This document shows, one piece after another, positions 1 through 12,891 of a stretch of DNA of 64,000 nt. This DNA comes from Gigaspora margarita (taxonomy: Eukaryota; Glomeromycota; Glomeromycetes; Diversisporales; Gigasporaceae). Made by a program: the position numbers and the translations under genes. Within the stretch, counting starts at the first letter, position 1. Every line of letters starts with the position of its first letter. Under the pieces are notes generated by a model that had not been told where the DNA came from, did not search any database, and saw only the letters and a list, made by a program, of their open reading frames with translations. The DNA is taken from positions 62,001-126,000 of the forward strand of contig WTPW01000930.1 in the NCBI GenBank assembly GCA_009809945.1, given 5' to 3'.

Positions 1-225
1 CAATACACAAATACGAGAAATCGTAATCGTAATCGTGATCGTATTACAGCTTATAAATTAGTTAAAAAACGAATTTCTGAAGAAGGTTTTTTAATAAATG
101 TCACAAATGCCAGGGTTATTGGACAATCTACGAATATAATATGGAGGAATTTATCCCCTGCTGAAAAAAATATCTTTCGTAATTATGCAATTCAAATTTC
201 CTCCATTATCGGTAATAGAAACTGA
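1..225 (+). CDS. HMG-box protein, MATA-HMG-like, 3' part only
   Basis: The frame is open from the first base to a TGA at 223-225, giving the last 74 residues; the start lies outside the window. The end reads as the second half of an HMG box: an Asn/Arg-rich stretch (NRNRNRDR), a Tyr-Lys helix (AYKLVKKR), then IIWRNLSPAEKNIFRNYA. This matches the 'W-x-x-L-s-x-x-E-K-x-x-F-x-x-x-A' signature of helix 3 of HMG domains. HMG boxes bend DNA as sequence-specific transcription factors in the nucleus. Glomeromycotina carry large MATA-HMG families, which supports the taxonomic guess. The protein stops soon after the box, as in many short members. I am fairly sure of the fold; mating-type function is not implied, and the missing N-terminus means I cannot say whether the gene is intact. 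Confidence 0.72.
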   Translation, partial: QYTNTRNRNRNRDRITAYKLVKKRISEEGFLINVTNARVIGQSTNIIWRNLSPAEKNIFRNYAIQISSIIGNRN

Positions 226-2714
226 TACAAACTTTCGTCTTTGGCAAAATCATTAACACAAAATTTTTCTGGCAAAAATTTTTCGCTACTATAATAGAAC
301 TTTAAGAATTTCGTACCTTTTTTTTACAAATTTCGCATCTTTTTTTTTTTATAAATTTTGTACCTTTTTTTTTTTTATAAAAATAATTTGGCAAATCTGA
401 ATATATGCGTAAGATTTTATTATAGAAGTAAAATAATAATTATGTTTAAATTCTTATGAAATACTACATATCACCAGTAGTGATCGATCATCACCGACAA
501 TGACTTTACTATGAAAATTTAGGGTTAGGGTTAGGTATAAAGGTCCAAATTTATCTTGTACAAGGTTTTTTTGGGTTCTGAACATTTTTACTTAGACCAA
601 TAGCTTAGCACGTTGTTGAGGTATAGAAACACTAGTGATGATTTCAAGTGGTGATAAATAGCAAGCCTCAATTAAATATTTAAATATTTAATAGTTGAGT
701 TTAAATATTTAATAGATAAGTTGTTAAATGATGTTATATGTAGAATTATTGTTTATTTTATCAAATAAATTTAAAATAGTGGCTAATTCCGATGTTAATC
801 TATCTAAAATTTGGTTTAATTGAATAGTTTGTTATTAAAAGAACTTTTTTTTAATTATTGCGAATCAAACTAAAAATGAGAAAAAAACAAATATTTAAAA
901 CTAGAACAATTTATTGACTAATTTGATTGATTTATAATAAATCTCATCACAAAATTTTTTTACTAGGTACGTAGGTACGTACAGTACATACATACGTTTA
1001 CGTATCAGTTCATAAAATTTAAAATATACTTTCTGTTGAATTTGAGTTCAATGGTGGTTTGGAACGTTTCTATAAACTTTACCATTGAAAATCAAGTTTA
1101 GATATTAACATTATTGTTACATTGTTTCAAAAATTCCTATTAGGTAATTTTTAAATGTAGTAAATTTAAAGCCTGTCCTTTATTCATTATGAAATACCGG
1201 AGTTTTTTTAATCATGTGATGATCTGCCAGTCGCTGTACTTACCAAAAAAAGTTAATAATCTGGTCATATGAATAAAAATTTTTCATAGCCTGGTACTAT
1301 AATAATTTAAATTAATATTTCTAATTTTTTCATAATTTATAAATCCAAAGGATTAGAAATATATACTAACACCTTTGTTATTAAAAGTGTTTCTTAAACT
1401 AAGTCTTTTAAATAAAACATGGTAGATTCCCACGCACATACCCTGTAAAATCTTAGATATTCTTTCTTCCTTTCGATAAAAACATATCAGTAGCCGAATA
1501 TAATGTGTAACAATCCTCATAGGTCCAGTGACAATGCAGTTTGTTGGGCTATTGTTGTCGTTCACGGAAAAATACACTCAATTAACTCCGGGATTCAATG
1601 CAGATTTGCTCAGCACATGTAAAAATTTACTAATTGTGTTACCAATGAAAAAACAAGTACGTACGTACGTACGTATGATGATCTAATCTACCGCATTGTT
1701 TTTTTGACATATTCTCTACAATATATATTGTGGACATGCGAGAGAAACAATTGACTAGCACTTAATTGATGTTAGATTGATCGGATGATTTCCATTATAA
1801 TATTAATTTTAAGCAGCATAACTTATATGTAAATTTTATTTATGTAATACGTACAAACATAAACTTTAATTTAAATTTCGTATAAATTATAAAGAAATTA
1901 ATCTTTGCTCTTCGACTAATCTTTGTTGTAATACAGTAATAGCGTATAATCGGTCAAATATAGAGCCATCCCCCGGAAGGGTTTGCAATATATTCTGGTT
2001 GATTTCAATATTGGAATAAAAGATCCTTATTTTAAGGAATCTTACCAAATTAAAATATTTGACTGTTTACCTTTAAAACCTTGAAATGAAGTAAGGGCTT
2101 GTCCAAACTTTCGAATAATTAAAATATCATTTGTGTAAGGGTAATTGTATGTTAAATTTTTATTACACTTAAAAAAAACATAGGCACAATAAAAAACAAA
2201 TTTTTCACCAGGTTTTTGTCTTGACTAGCATGCTTGGTTACTTGGTGCACAGCCAAAATTATATTATAATAAAATAAGTTTACATCCCTAGCCTATTTTC
2301 AGTCGGCTTAATTGTGTGAAGTTTTTTAGCTACACCAACATAAAGATTTTTAAAATTATAAGTTATCCAATATTTAAATTTTGGTTTTGTGAATCACTTG
2401 GATTTTTAGGTGTAGTTAAACATTAATTATATTTATTTCGATCCATTAAAGAACTTTTTTTTCCTTTGACGAATAATGTTTTTAATATTTGTCAAAGATT
2501 TCACGGCGAGAAAGTTGCATCATTCCTTATTAAGAAATTAATAATGTTATTTATTTGTTTTCTTTTTACATAAATTAATATAATTAATATGATGTAATAC
2601 ACAATATATTTGTAGTATAATAAAATTTAATAATGTGACAATATATTCAACAAAGTTTAATATGAAATAGAAATAGAAAATTATTTATGTTATTGCAAAG
2701 TAATAATAATAAAA
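226..2714. other. Non-coding AT-rich stretch after the HMG gene
   Basis: I see no convincing gene here. It holds long T runs (318-375), a short vertebrate/fungal telomere-like array at 518-535 (TTAGGG, two and a half units), and two ACGT microsatellites (965-1000 and 1657-1675). Some of it is probably the interior of the Helitron-like element whose 3' end lies at 2739. Confidence 0.5.
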
Positions 2715-2739
2715 CCCGTCGTTTAACGACGGGACCAGT
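2715..2739 (+). mobile_element. Candidate Helitron 3' terminus (hairpin plus CCAGT)
   Basis: A nearly perfect 9-bp stem with a single-base loop (CCCGTCGTT-T-AACGACGGG, 2715-2733) is followed by A and CCAGT. Helitrons end in a GC-rich hairpin a few bases before CTRR(T) and insert between A and T. Here the base after the terminus is A rather than T, and CCAG departs from CTRR by one base. The position is telling: homology to the foldback arms (compare 15650 and the reverse of 13510) begins right after this point, so the hairpin marks the junction of an insertion. The 5' end (TC...) was not located. Confidence 0.4.
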
Positions 2740-3233
2740 ATCAATAAAAATTAAAAGACAATTTTAATGTTCACCAGAGTGAAATACACTAGTTATACTA
2801 ATATTCAAAAACGGTTTTAGTATTTAGTGTTCGAAATACTATAGTACTGCGGAAAAACAACATCTAGCTTTAATTGTAACCTTAATCTTAACCTAAAGTC
2901 TAATTTTAACTTTAAAATTAAAGATAAAAAAAAATTTATAAATTCTTATAATAATCAAAAATAGATACTAGTGAAATTCAAATCCAGCGATTAAAAATAG
3001 TAATACGATGATATAAAGTATAATGAAACTTTCTTTATTGCAATTTAATATTCATTCAGCAAATTGAATAAACTTTGTAATTAAAACTGTATAAAATAAA
3101 TAATATATAACAGTTTTCTAAGATGATGTGATAAATAGTCAAAAGGAAATTATGGCATGGATATGGATGCTAAGTTCATCATAAGAGTCTTGAATTCACC
3201 AGGAACGAAACCCCTATTTTTTAATACCAATGT

Positions 3234-3386
3234 TCAATTTTTATGACCGGCACCACAACATGATGGGCCCGTGTGGTCCAAACAATTTTCATTACATCTT
3301 CTGACAACGTAACCATTGGTCGTTGAGGATTTTAAAGTCAGGATACAGATAATAACGATAAGAAAAATGTTGAGTGATATTTTCAT
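3234..3386 (-). CDS. Small secreted four-cysteine peptide, copy A (intact)
   Basis: A 50-residue ORF. The first 25 residues form a clear signal peptide: MKIS, then a hydrophobic core (LNIFLIVIICILTL), then KSSTTNG. The predicted mature peptide of about 25 residues starts near YVV and carries the cysteine pattern C-x3-C-x7-C-C followed by G-A and ends HKN. The start was chosen because copy B at 12892 has the same ATG and the same length. I do not recognise the family. Small secreted cysteine-rich peptides are common in symbiotic and pathogenic fungi, but an effector role is only a guess. Compared with copy B, changes concentrate between the second and third cysteines (LDHTGPS here, EDPNHQS there) while the cysteines and signal peptide stay. 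It lies in the arm of a foldback element, so it has moved and been copied with the element. Confidence 0.5.
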   Translation of the reverse strand: MKISLNIFLIVIICILTLKSSTTNGYVVRRCNENCLDHTGPSCCGAGHKN

Positions 3387-5415
3387 TTTGGACAATTTTT
3401 GATGAGAAAAAAAAAATCTTTTAATATCTGATGAATGAAGATTGTTTGAATTATTTGAACATTTCGTAGCAAAAAAAGTGCGATTTTATATAAAAGCAAT
3501 GTAACTCAAGTCCAAAGAGCAATTTATCTGAAAGACATCATATTGACAAAGTTAGCAGGCATTGACTATAATGCCATCCTTTCGAAAAAGTGGATTTCAG
3601 AAAATCGTACCATAATCATACCAAATAAATAATGATAATCTAATGTCAACTTACCAATGGCAAATGAATGATTTGCTGTTAGGACAATCAGAGTTGATCG
3701 AATTTTTTATTTTTATGTTAGCAACTTTATTAATAGTAAACTTACGTACGTATACATATCTTGAGTTTCAACAAGTTTTAAATCATTGTAATTCAGGTCC
3801 CTGAAAGTCATTTTCCCGAAAAGACATCATATCGACGAGTTAACTGTATTAGTTATAATCCTGGCGATATTATGTTCTTTCTGAACAATGGTTTTTGAAA
3901 AAATCGTACCAGAATCATTTATAATAATATTATATATTATATAGATAGATCATAATATCTATAAATATATAAAAAAGCGAAACAGTTACACAGTCAAAGA
4001 GTCCAATTTTTACAAAGCAGTGTTAAGAATAGATTGAAAATCCTTTTCATGTGCCTCGAGATGTAATGATAATCAAAACGAAAAAGAAAAAAAATTTTTT
4101 AAGTTTTTTTATAGAACTTATCCCTTTTAACACCATTAAGTTAAATACAATTAAACACCTTTTTGTACAAAATTGAACATCCTTTTATACAAATCGAACA
4201 TTCTTTTACCGAAATAAAATGTCCTTTTGTGATGTCCTTTGTATAATTTTGGTGTCAAAATTGTGAAAAAAGAAAAATACTGATAGAAGAATTACATAAC
4301 TAATAACAGTTAATTTATATACATAAAACTGTTGTTGGATAATTCAAAGAATTATGCTTTACGCAATATTTCCTGCGGTTTCGTGCAAGTTGTATGAGAT
4401 GATGTATCTCAGTGATATTAAATTTTCCTTCCAATAATCAGTGTTTAATGATTTATATTAAATCTTATCACATGAATTGCATGGTTTCATGGAGATAGTA
4501 CTGTCAATAGAAGTTTAAACCATTGACTGATTAAAGTTTCCCAAGTATCTCAATGGATCGAAAGTCAAATTTTAATTAGTCGAATATAACAAAATGGATT
4601 ACCATTTTGATGAATAAAATCTGGAGGCGCATACCATCTTTTTTTTTTTTTTAGAGTTGCTCTGATTGGCTAAAATTAAAATCTGCATTTCACGAATGAA
4701 TTTGTAACGACTCATTCTTCGATTAACCGCATTAACTCCATCAATTATATTAATAATTTAATTTGGGAATTATTTATCTCAGAAACATAGTTTTATTTGA
4801 TAAAATGTGATTCCTCATCATGCAGTAATATTAATTAATACTGTAAAAATCTTGCTTGAAATGTCAAATAAAGCTTTAGTGATCGATAATTTAGATGTAC
4901 AATGGTTAATCCCTTTAAAGAAAACACGAATGCACCATCAACATCAGACTAACAAATGATACAAGGAACGAATGATACAAACAACACTACATCTGCGCAA
5001 CCAACATTGCTAGATAAGAACAAAAGATTAAAACAACGAATAAAGAATAATAATTTATTAAAGTAATGGATAAGGCCGTTCCAATTTGATTCTTCATTTG
5101 ACATAATAAAAATATTTTATATTAGGATAAAAAATCAATAACAACAACAAAAAAAAACTGCAATTCTTTTAACTGTAAAGAAATTTAAAAAAATTCAAAA
5201 AGCTAATGCTGTAATTTGTTGATTAATATTTTGTTTTTTTTTTATATGTAATAATTTTAAAAATTAGAAGGGTAGTTGTGTTAAACAAAGAATCAAATTG
5301 GTGTGGCCTAAAGAAGAGCAAATTTTACATTCAATAAGTAAAGAAATGCAAATAATAAGAGCCATTATTTGAACATTGTAAAAAACGGGATACTACAAGT
5401 AAATTTATTCAAGCC

Positions 5416-6163
5416 AGCATAGCGAACTTTTATTGTGATTGGTTAGATTTTGTTGATCATCTCGTGATTTTATTGGTCGATCGGCCAATCAAATTGCGAG
5501 ATTATCATAGAATAACAACGGTATATAATATTAAAATTGGGTTTTAAAGTTTTACTTAAGCATTAAAAAACATATCATGTGTACAAGAATGCCCTTAATA
5601 CTTTTATAATCTCCCATAAAGAAGAAATAGTCAAGTTTATTGTTGTGAAATCAATAAATTTTATCTATTCTAACGATACATACAAATCTTTTTCTAAATG
5701 TCGCGGATGATGCTGAAGTTTGAAGGTCATGATTTGAAAATATAACCCTACCAAAATCCACCTATACTCTTTTGCTAACAACATTAACTAAATCCTAACC
5801 TTACCATTAAAAAAAAGACACCTCAAAATTTAAAAATCGAACATAATAAATACATAATAAATCCAAATTTCAGCATCATTCAATTAAACATCATCTGTGA
5901 CATTAAATACCCAATAACTACTAATTATCAAAGTCACCTATCGTGGCAATGCTGTTAAAACTTCGTACTATTACTCGATATTGAACCTAAGATCATTTTG
6001 CGAAGAGAAGTATATTAGTAAAGAGTAAAGATTAACGAAAAAAAAAAGTCATTTTAAAAGTAAAAACAGTAAAAACATAGAAACTAATAAAAATACCATC
6101 TAACCTATTGTTTATAAGCTGCAAACGCAAACGCCTTGACAAAACTATAATAATAATACAGTA

Positions 6164-6216
<53 letters not shown>

Positions 6217-6510
6217 GTTAAATCGTATAGTTTAAACAGATTACAAACTAAATAGAAAGTTTTAGAATACTCAAAAAGTAGCTCTCATTTAACTTCCGAA
6301 TTACCTCGCCGATTACCAAATTACTTTAACGTCTTGTAGAGAAGAAGGTATAGTTTCTAAATTTTTATACCACAACCTCTGCGAATACGTATTCGTGGCT
6401 GCGAATTCAATCTCGTGATCATCGTGACAGAAAATCGTTACTTTAATAAGACTTTAGTATAACGAGATGATCTACAAAAATCAGCCAATCACAATAAAGT
6501 TCGCTATGCT
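5416..6510. mobile_element. Mutator-like non-autonomous element (TIR AGCATAGCG)
   Basis: Absent from the same place in the copy-2 arm (18600). Ends are inverted repeats beginning AGCATAGCGAACTTT and reaching into TATTGTGATTGG. It is flanked by a perfect 9-bp duplication ATTCAAGCC (5407-5415 and 6511-6519), the length typical of Mutator-like elements. The interior has a poly-A run at about 6168-6209 and no convincing ORF. The element at 37519-62613 shares the AGCATAGC terminus. Confidence 0.8.
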
Positions 6511-7205
6511 ATTCAAGCCCAAATAAAGCAGTTAATTGATATCAATTTATTTTCTTTAGTAGCGAATTTAAATGTAACAGTATTTTATTTTAAATTTACA
6601 TATTTATTTGGTAATAAATAGAGTTTTCACAATTTTAAAGCAACCAACCTAATAACATTTACGCCTAGCAAATAGTAATTTAAATATGCTTGAGTACGCA
6701 ATATAGCTTTTCAAGATAGTATTGATAAGATAATATAAATTTTTTATAAAAACAAAGCTAACAAGAATAAATGAAAACATATATAAATAGAAATAATTTG
6801 AGGAATATTAACAAAAAAAATAGAAAAGAGATTAATCCTTATTATTAAATAATTGGATTTTTATAACTCTGAATCATTCATATACTATACATAGAACACC
6901 AAACAATATTAATAAAAATCATATTTGAGAATAGCTAACAGAGATTCAAAATTTTGTAAAATTAAATAATTTTATTGGTTGAAAATTTTTTATTCAGTCA
7001 AATTATCAAATTGCTGAATTTCTGCTAATGGCTCAAATACGTATAATCTCTATTATAAATATTTGAAGTCCTTTGTACATATCAATATCAAAACTGTACA
7101 AAGAGTAGTACATACTAAATTTCTTGATTTTGATTTATAAACAAAATAAAAATAAAAAATAAACCAGAAATCAAAATTTAGAATATTTTATTATTATAGT
7201 AATAT

Positions 7206-8645
7206 ATATAATTTAATAAAAAATATACTTTGAAACTTTTAACCAGATTTTATTACCAATAATATAGAGATGTAATTGGCTTGATTAGCTTAACTTGCCT
7301 CTTAAAGCTATAGCTAAAGCTTAAGCTATACATTTGTTAGCTACAATCTAAGCTATGGCTTTTGATATGGCTTAAATATAGCTAAGCTATAGTATAAGCC
7401 AGATGAAAAGTATAGTTTAAGCTAGCTTAGATTAATAGACAAAAGACCTTTATGGTATATATTCTGATTAAATTAATGCAAAGTAAAATAAAAATATAAT
7501 AATAGTAATAAAATTTAATATAAACTTATAAAATATTAATATTTTTAAATACACATTATTTATTAATTAATTTATCTTAAAATTTTTTTTATTAACTTAA
7601 TTATCTGAAACTACTTAATAAACATATAACTCTTTTAACTGTTTAACCCAATAGCTTTAATATTAGTTTCAAACATTCAGTCTAAATATAAGCTTTGCAC
7701 AATTAAATAATTTTAATCATTACTGTATAGTCACATAATAGAATACAACTGTACATTATTTTGAGACCCTGCACATTATTTCAAAATGCATATGCATGAT
7801 ATTTTGAATTAGTATGCTAATGTTAATAAATAATAATATTCTAATTCATATAGTGCGGGACAGCATAAAGCATCCACTCTATACATATAAGGCACCAATT
7901 TTTGATACTTATATAATCGATTATGGTCGGCTAATTTTGTATAATTAATTCTAATTGGTTAATTAAATATATATATATATATATATTTTTATATTAAACG
8001 CTAATGTTTAAAATCATTATAACTTTAACTCTTAATAATTTCTTTAAATCAAAAAATAATAAAAAATCCTCTGACAGAAATGTAGTTTAGTTAAAAATCT
8101 ATCAATTTGTCAGAGTTTTTTGATTTAACTTGTTTTAAAAAGGTTATAATGTTTTAAAATTTTTATTAGTAAAAGTAGATGCGTTTTCCTATCCCACACT
8201 ATATAAATAAAGTTTCTACTATTTGTTTTTTCTCTGACAAATTTGCTCTATTTTTATTTGTTGTTTTTGTACTATATATATATTACAAAACTATCTAATT
8301 ATCCTAATAGGCCAATACCTGGCTTACTCATATAGCACCCAAGTATGATTAATTGTCACACTGATATTTGTCACCATGAAGGCTATACATGCAATTGATC
8401 ATGTGTACTACTTCAGGTATAACAAGGTGCTTAGCTACCTTTTAGTCATCTAATATATTTTTAGTCTTCATCTACCACGTTGGTAGGATAAAACTAGTAA
8501 TTTGCATATTCAAAGACTAAAATATGCTTGTTTAAAGTTATGTCTGTTTTACAAATACCTGTTTCTTATGATTATTCTGCTGTTCAACCTGATTCTCTAC
8601 TGCAACTGTAGGACTAATGCTTTCTTGTCCTTCTGGCTTTTCTTT
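7206..8645. repeat. Foldback element copy 1, unique centre
   Basis: Sequence between the arms, shared with copy 2 (19276-22609 minus its insertions) but not inverted. It begins with an AGCT-rich stretch (7270-7430: repeated TAAGCTATAGCTAAAGC-like units) and ends near 8645. On the minus strand at about 8645-8558 a short open frame (ending NNHKKQ) runs into a GTATTT that looks like a splice donor; copy 2 has the same piece with a one-base deletion. It may be a remnant exon of the element's lost gene; no family recognised. Confidence 0.6.
7853..8199. mobile_element. mariner-like MITE (TA duplication)
   Basis: 347 bp absent from copy 2 (22130). Terminal repeats GTGCGGGACAGCATAAAGC / GTGTGGGATAGGAAAACGC followed by ATC, flanked by TA on both sides. 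The interior is itself palindromic (CTCTGACAG ... TTGTCAGAG). No ORF. The empty site in copy 2 has one extra base (ATAG-TATA), possibly a mutation or excision scar. Confidence 0.7.
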
Positions 8646-8871
8646 TTAAGTGTCTGATTTATTGTTATAATACTAAAATATCCTAAATTTTGATTTTTGT
8701 TTATTTTTTACTTTTATTTTGTTTTACAAATAAATATCAATAAATTTGGTATATACTACTTGGTATAGTAATGTACAAAGGACTCCAAATATTTATAATA
8801 GAGGTTATACATTTTTGAGCTATTAACAATTTGATTGAATAAAAATTTTTAGCCAATAAAAATTATTTAAT

Positions 8872-9274
8872 TCATATTAGCAGATTGGCGTAATTGGGTC
8901 TTTTCAATAAACTGTTATACAAAAATTTGCTTCTATGTAAACGTTGAAAAACTAACAAACGAAGTACTTGTTACAACTAACAAAGTGCCTTTATGACATC
9001 TAGACAAGTTAAAAAACTAGTAAAACTTAATAAAAGAGCTATGCTAAACTGTAGAAAGAAGTACTTTTATTATTCGTTAAAATATTTGAGTGTTTTAGGA
9101 TGGGTTGGGCATTGTTAGATGGGTTGGTAACTATCAAGGGTAAATTCGGAAGCTAATTTTCAAAAAAATGGCCTTTTAATCTACTTTTGGCTTATAATTA
9201 AATACATGAATTTCGTAATTTTTTACGTACTTAATTATAAATACAAAGCTGCTTAAAAAGGCCATTTTTTGAAA
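8872..9274. other. Left part of a 1.5-kb insertion absent from copy 2
   Basis: Compared with copy 2 (around 22790), bases 8872-10370 are extra. The SINE-like element sits inside this insertion. This left part shows no ORF and no clear terminal repeats, so the type of the outer insertion is undecided. Confidence 0.5.
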
Positions 9275-10263
9275 GGGTGTGGCGACATAGTAAAGTTGGG
9301 TTGTTGTCACCCCCCAAGTGGCAGGTGCAGAGTTCAAATTCTACTGGAAATGGTTTTGAAAATTGCATTTGTGTTATGGTAACTGATCTGCACTCCAACT
9401 AATTAGATCTTTGATCTGTAGCCCAGGTAACACCAAGTTATTGGGTGCTGACTGACTTGTGTAATATTACACAAGGGAAAAGGAAGCATATAAGTCCTGG
9501 GAATTAGCAGAATGGAACCTGCTTGGCAAGATCCAAGTGGAGAAGTACCTGACTTTTGACGGTGCTAGGAGAAAAGGATCTCAGATGGTGACTGAACCAA
9601 TGATAAAAAGGGTTGGAGGACCCTACCAACTGAACCGCCAGAGTCGCACCAGTGGAAAAGGACATGTGTTTCAGAAGCATGTACTAAGGGGAGGGAGACC
9701 TTTGGCATCCTAACGCCAGGTGGACCAACCCTTCCAGGTCTTAGAATTGGAAGTAGGGATGCGACTAGGGAAAAGGATCCAGAAGAGTGACTGACCGGGT
9801 ACTAGGGTTGGGGAACTTCATAAGAGCAAGAAGTAGGTAATAGTAGCAGTTTAAGGATAACCCCTGACTGCAAGTATATAGATAAAGCTGTAGCGTAAGT
9901 TACCGAAGCGTAGGTAATACCTGTGTGAAACAGGGAATTCTCTACCAGATCTCTTACTGAGGATAAAGTGGTCCTAAGGGAGTTAGAAAAGAATCCAGAT
10001 CTTGTTCCAGTGATACAAGTGGGGATTGGCAGACAGCAATGATCAGAGGGTTTAAAATAGGCAATGACTGGTATGCAGGTTGCAGATATAGCAGCTAGTG
10101 TAGAACCTTCGGGTGGCTACTTAAAAGGCAACCAAAAGTTGCAGGTGTGGCTAGTTGTACTCTTGTTAATGTACTATATTGGGTGACCTCCATATAGGAA
10201 GCCCATGATCTGAATATCTTGAATAAAACTCTTCCTCCCAAAGTAAGCACCTTAACTTGGAAA
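9275..10263 (+). mobile_element. SINE-like retroposon with tRNA-like head
   Basis: GC content is visibly higher than the surroundings. It is flanked by a long, slightly diverged direct repeat of about 20 bp (AAAAAGGCCATTTTTTGAAA at 9255-9274; the same with small changes at 10264-10284) and ends next to an A-run, as expected of LINE-mobilised retroposons. The head has a possible box B (GAGTTCAAATTC near 9330) and a weak box A (GGCGACATAGTAAAG). A core at about 10081-10170 (AGCAGCTAGTGTAGAACC, then CTACTTAAA...AAAAGT...GTGGCTAG) recurs at 63482-63570. There is an internal partial duplication (GGAGAAAAGGATC... and GGGAAAAGGATC...). At nearly 1 kb it is long for a SINE. Confidence 0.6.
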
Positions 10264-12891
10264 AAAAAGGCCATTTTTGTGAAAACTTGCTTTGTAATAA
10301 AATTTTACGTAAAATTTTTTTGATAATATTCAATCATGATTGGTCGAGCTAACGATCCACTGATATGTTTACAAAATTTGATCAGTTAGCTATTTTTAAT
10401 ATGATTTTATTAGTATTGTTTGGTGTTCTATATACAGTATTTGAATAGTTCAGAGTCATAAAATTCAAATATTAAATAATAAGGATAAACCACTTTTCTA
10501 TTTTTTTTGTTGATATGCCTCTAATTATTTCTATTTATATATGTTTTTATTTATTCTTATTAACTTTGTTTTACTTTTATAAAAAAAATTTTTATCATCT
10601 TATTAGTACTATCTTGAAAAACTATATTGCGTACTCAAATCTATTGTATATAAATTAGTACGATTGAATTAAAACTTAATATTAAATATAATGTGGCATT
10701 ACATATCTGATACATTAAATAACAATAGTTTTAGTTAAGTCGAGTATATTTAAATTACTATTGGCTAGACGTAAATGTTATTAGGTTGGTTGCTTTAAAA
10801 TTGTGAAAACACTATTCATTACAAAATAATATATATTTGAATAAAATAATGTTACATTTAAATTAGCTACTAAAGAAAATAAATTGATATCGATCAACAG
10901 CTCGTATTTGGAATTTAATAATGTTAATTGTAGCATTTCCATTTTTACAATATTCAAATTATTGGCTCTTATTATTACTTGGTGTTTGAATTGTTGCATT
11001 CTTTACTTAATGAATATAAAATTTGTTCTTCTTTAGGCAACACCAATTTGATTCTTTGTTTAACACAATCTCCCTTCTAATTTTTAAAATTATTACATAT
11101 AAAAAAAACATAATATTAATCAACAAATTGCGCATTAGCTTTTGAAATTTTTTTGAAATTTTTATAGACAATAGAATTGCAGTTTTTTTTTTGTTATTTT
11201 GTTGATTTTTTTATCTTCACATAAAATGTTTTATGTTATATTAAACAAAGAATCAATTTGGAGCAGCCTTATTCATTATTACATAAATATTTTTTCTTTA
11301 TTCGTCATTTGTATCATTTGTTCTTAACTAGCAGTGTTGATTGCGCAGATGTAGAGTTGGTTGTATTATCCGTTCAATGTATCATTTGTTAGTCTGATGT
11401 TGATAGTACATCCGTGTTTTCTTCAACTAAATTATTAATTGCTAAAGTTTTATTTGACATTTCAAAAAAGATTTATACAGCATTAATTAATATTACTGCA
11501 TGATGAGGAAACACATTTTATCAAATAAGATTAAGTCACTGAACTAAATAATTCAATATTAAATTATTAAAATACTCATTATTAATAATACACTGATCCT
11601 AATGTGAAAAAAAGCAGAAACTTCGTTTCCACCAATCCCCAATGGATCAGAATATTATTATTGGGTTAACGCGGTTAATCGAAGAACGAGTCATTAAAAA
11701 TTCATTCATGAAATGCAGATTTTAATTTTGCCCAATTAGAACAACTCTAAAAAAAAAGATTTTATTCATAAATTTTGTTTATATTTGACTAATTTAAATT
11801 TACCTTTAGTTAGTCAATAGGTTAACCTTCTATTGCCAGTACTATCCAATGATACCCATGCAATTCATGTGATGAGATTTATTATAAAACATTAAGCACT
11901 GATTATTGGAAGATTTTTTAAAGAAAAAATTAATATTACCGAGATACGTCATCTCATACAACTTGCACAAAAATGCAAAAATAAAATCATCATATCACGT
12001 GAAGCATAATATTTGTGAATTACCCAACACAGTTCTACATATGTAAATTAGCTGTTATTAGTTGCACCCAAATTATACAAAAGGACATTCACAAAAGGAC
12101 GTTTTATTTCGGTAAAAGAACGTTCAATTTGTATAAAAGGTCATTCAATTTTGTACAAAAAGGTATTTAATTTGTACAAATGATATTTAACTAAATGGTG
12201 TTAAAATGGATAAGTAATATAAAAAATCTTAAAAAAAAATTTTTTTCTTTTCTTTTTGATTATATTATATCTTGAGGCACATGAAAGGGATTTTCAATCT
12301 ATTCTTGACCATGTTTTATATCTTTAACTGTGTAATTGTTTCACTTTTTTTATATATTTATAGATATTATGATCTATATTGCATAATACTAACTGATTAT
12401 GGTACGATTTTCCAAAAACCATTTTTCTGAAGAACAGTTAACTCATCGATATGATGTCTTTCAGGAAAATGACTTTCAGGGACCTGAATTACAATAATTT
12501 GACACTTGTTAAAAAACAAGATATGTACATGTACTAAGTTTGCTATTAATAAAGTTACTAACATAAAAATAAAAAATTTGATCAACTCTGATTGACTTAA
12601 CGGCAAATCATTCGTTTGTCATTGGTAAGTTGACATTAGATCAACATCATTTATTAGCACGATTATGGTACGATTTTCCGATATCCACCTTTTTTGAAAG
12701 AATGGTGGCATTATATTTAATGACAGCTAACTTTGTCAATATGATGTCTTTCAGGAAAATTGCTCTTGGAACTTGAGTTACATTGCTTTTATATAAAATC
12801 ACACCATTTTTACGATGAAATGTTCAAATAATTCAAACAATCATCATTCATCAGATATTAAAAGATTTTTTTTCTCACAAAATTATCCAAA

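Larger units (their letters stand above)
2740..7205 (+). repeat. Giant foldback element copy 1, left arm (truncated)
   Basis: This segment recurs inverted at 8646-13510, directly at 15655-19275, and inverted again at 22610-26570. It contains, from the outer end inward, a secreted-peptide gene (minus strand), two diverged direct repeats at about 3520-3620 and 3800-3910 (shared core AAGACATCATATCGAC), a tract of about 25-bp units at 4140-4260 (ACAAATCGAACATTCTTTTA-like) and a long non-coding remainder. The outermost part of the arm, present in the other three copies, is missing at the Helitron-like junction. An insertion (5416-6510) interrupts it. Confidence 0.85.

Noticed and set aside
1353..1577. 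74-codon minus-strand ORF
   Set aside because: AT-rich chance ORF, no motif, not shared with any other copy.
10781..10999. 72-codon minus-strand ORF and its partner at 18524-18706
   Set aside because: Open in only some arm copies and without motif or compositional signal; treated as arm sequence.
12397..12606. 69-codon minus-strand ORF with a hydrophobic segment in the foldback arm
   Set aside because: The corresponding sequences in the other arms are frameshifted and contain stops, and it lies over a pair of diverged direct repeats.
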